6,073 nucleotides of DNA from assembly GCA_002351955.1 (NCBI GenBank), contig DEHO01000082.1:14875-20947 (forward strand). The letters run 5' to 3'. The position numbers were made by a program, and so were the translations under genes. Positions within the stretch are counted from its first letter, which is position 1. Every line of letters starts with the position of its first letter. The DNA is from Flavobacteriales bacterium UBA2798 (GTDB taxonomy: Bacteria; Bacteroidota; Bacteroidia; Flavobacteriales_D; UBA2798). Under the pieces are notes generated by a model that was given only the letters and a program-made list of their open reading frames with translations, had not been told where the DNA came from and did not search any database. Positions 5,801 to 6,073 of this stretch are shown piece after piece.

Positions 5801-6073
5801 GTTGCAGGAAATGATATCATCCTTGACTGGGAAGATTATGTTGGATTGCCAGCTGGTTTTTACTACCGAATCCTGCGTGATTCTGCCAATACCGATTCTT
5901 GGTCGGCAATTGACTCTGTTCCATCAGGTATTACCGTTTACACTGACCTTAACGGACTGCTCGAAGGCCCATCAATCCGCTACATCATTGAAATTGTTAT
6001 TCCAAATTCATGTGTTGCTACCCGTGCACAGAATCACAATTCAACCCGCTCTAACCGCACCCAGCCAATTGTT
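2753..6073 (+). CDS. Giant secreted multi-domain protein with PKD-like and FN3-like modules, 3'-truncated; probable type IX cargo
   Basis: Exported surface or extracellular protein; 1107 codons are visible with no stop, so the gene continues past the right edge. Order: signal peptide 1-21; FN3-like modules 24-155 and 156-277; Ig/cadherin-like module 280-384; PKD-like 386-475 and 478-560; classical PKD 566-649 (WSWNFG); PKD-like 651-738, 742-826 and 828-917; FN3-like 918-1012 and 1013-1100. No catalytic motif is visible, suggesting an adhesin, matrix or scaffold role (inference). The final SNRTQ-type linker is what commonly precedes a type IX C-terminal sorting domain in Bacteroidota, but that domain is not in view. 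The ATG at 2753 is chosen because it gives a complete signal peptide; Met13 would remove part of it. Composition is extreme: six Lys and three Met in 1107 residues. It has its own upstream region after the pckA terminator, so it is not cotranscribed with pckA. Confidence 0.93.
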   Translation, partial: MILNRLLFLISLMLLSSGLFAAAPSTQASGTTFTTRNSNSLSVGWTRGNGGRCLVAVKLGTSTTTPPPSTVPNASQTPFSASTVFGSGSNLGNGNYVVYQGTGTSVTITGLNPSTSYTVIVYEYNSTWQPLLGLYYNEYNTSYGVANLEGVYTLCTEPTTNATNLQFSAINYTSAGIAFTPGNGSNTLVSLEGAADGYQYASPVDGTSYTASTTYGSGSLLTGDNRVVYNGTGTSFTVTNLQPAQTYRVRAFEFCGSGTGATWNYRVTGYTYADFTTLNNPPTLNTISNRTICQNAGQQSVSLSGISDGSSAETQTVTITATSSNQTLIPNGNISVSYTNPNSTGTLFFTAATGQSGTATITVTANDGFSATNTLVRTFTVTVNPIPAAAGAITGVNAACKNGSNYIFSVPTIANATTYNWTFPSGTVIVSGGTTNTVTVNFPSAMAQNSGTISVYGSNSFGCGNGTTSSKNITFDRAPTVAAAGADVVICSGTTQLQGNAASIGTGIWTVVSGSASFNNASQNNTNVTGIAPGQSVTLQWAISNGVCPTSTDQVIVNYNPSAPQCLSFADFFANNTTPCVGATVQFTDNSAGATSWSWNFGPNATPTTSILQNPTVVFNAAGPQTISLTIGGPNGPDSESRPGYITVSAAPGNASAIAGLTTVCAGETQVNYSINPIVGATNYEWTLPAGATINSGDGTDAITVNFSGSASSGAIQVYGENQCGQGNSSTLNVTVNPLPQSPGIISGDISVCQGENGVTYTIAAIPNATSVTWGVPSGAIINGSSTTQVLVDYPVSSVSGDITIYGTNTCGDGPASTLSVTVAPLPDPAGPITGLNLISFCPPSGNQAYQITPVANASTYDWTLPTGVSIVSGTGTATVTLAFANNAISGDIIVTPQNACGSNGPSALTLVVDQLPAQDVCVVSVDETSQHNIVVWQKPIAFDIDSFYVYREIAGLGFTKIAAVHYDSLSQYLDTDAGINPNATQYRYKVSALDTCGNEGPQSTFHQTIYQFPPQVAGNDIILDWEDYVGLPAGFYYRILRDSANTDSWSAIDSVPSGITVYTDLNGLLEGPSIRYIIEIVIPNSCVATRAQNHNSTRSNRTQPIV
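2822..3583 (+). repeat. Two tandem FN3-like modules (protein level)
   Basis: Modules of about 130 residues at 24-155 and 156-277. They share a core at an offset of 130 residues: FGSGSNLGNGNYVVYQGTGT in the first and YGSGSLLTGDNRVVYNGTGT in the second, each followed by a TxTxLxPxxxY strand. This FN3-like module type is common in Bacteroidota secreted proteins. Copy 1 has a Pro/Thr-rich insertion near residues 61-73 and is the more divergent. Confidence 0.75.
3590..3904 (+). other. Ig/cadherin-like module
   Basis: Residues 280-384, starting NNPPTLNTISN and containing VSLSGISDG, TVTITATSSNQTLIP and GTATITVTANDGF. This pattern is recurrent in bacterial surface proteins with beta-sandwich repeats. 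It joins the FN3-like pair to the PKD-like array. Some relatives in other proteins bind calcium or sugars; no binding site can be assigned here. Confidence 0.65.
3908..5503 (+). repeat. Six-module PKD-like/PKD array (protein level)
   Basis: Residues 386-917 hold six beta-sandwich modules: PKD-like 386-475 and 478-560, classical PKD 566-649, and PKD-like 651-738, 742-826 and 828-917. A core Trp recurs at 421, 509, 599, 686, 774 and 863 (spacing 88, 90, 87, 88, 89), usually as YxWTLP or similar. Modules other than the classical PKD each have one Cys pair 57-63 residues apart. Conservation is at protein level; the DNA copies are too diverged to be recent duplications. Confidence 0.8.
5504..6052 (+). 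repeat. Two C-terminal FN3-like modules (protein level)
   Basis: Residues 918-1012 include VVWQKP, FYVYRE, YRYKVSALDTCGNEG and a Y-rich end; residues 1013-1100 include ILDWEDY, FYYRILRD and IRYIIEIV. Both have the strand pattern of FN3 modules found near the C-terminus of Bacteroidota secreted proteins. They carry three of the protein's six lysines and all of its D-S-(L/A/V) tripeptides. Confidence 0.7.

Noticed and set aside
1..6073. tRNA, rRNA, CRISPR array, insertion sequence or attachment site
   Set aside because: I saw no cloverleaf, regularly spaced identical repeats, transposase motif or terminal inverted repeats; this was by eye, without a covariance-model search.

Overview
The window looks like a chromosomal stretch from a member of the Bacteroidota. 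This rests on three things: a very large Asn/Thr/Ser/Gly-rich exported protein built from PKD-like and FN3-like modules (typical type IX secretion cargo), a TAnnTTTG-type -7 promoter element directly before pckA, and no Shine-Dalgarno sequence at any clear start. Nothing in it looks like a phage, transposon, CRISPR array or RNA gene.

Layout, left to right. (1) The 3' part of an NlpC/P60 cell-wall peptidase gene runs in from the left edge and ends at 548. (2) A small 62-residue gene of unknown function lies on the minus strand at 549-737, with its stop codon abutting that of the peptidase gene. A weak terminator-like hairpin for the peptidase transcript lies inside it. (3) A 239-bp divergent intergenic region holds a short tandem repeat, an interrupted inverted repeat with DnaA-box-like ends, and the pckA -7 element. 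(4) pckA, ATP-dependent phosphoenolpyruvate carboxykinase, is complete at 977-2611 and is followed by a clear intrinsic terminator. (5) A 141-bp gap carries that terminator and a perfect 14-bp palindrome. (6) A giant secreted-protein gene starts at 2753 and is still open at the right edge (1107 codons visible). It is easily missed because its stop lies outside the window.

The giant protein has a signal peptide, two tandem N-terminal FN3-like modules, one Ig/cadherin-like module, six beta-sandwich modules (five PKD-like, one classical PKD) in an 87-90-residue register, then two more FN3-like modules. No catalytic domain is visible. A C-terminal type IX sorting domain is expected just past the edge. 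The protein is almost free of lysine and has a 296-residue stretch with no Lys or Arg.

The genes do not form one pathway. pckA is central carbon metabolism, apparently transcribed alone. The peptidase and the giant protein are separate envelope functions. I see no convincing undescribed multi-gene system here; the points most worth checking are the composition and repeat architecture of the giant protein, the palindrome before it, the hairpin before pckA and the small minus-strand gene.
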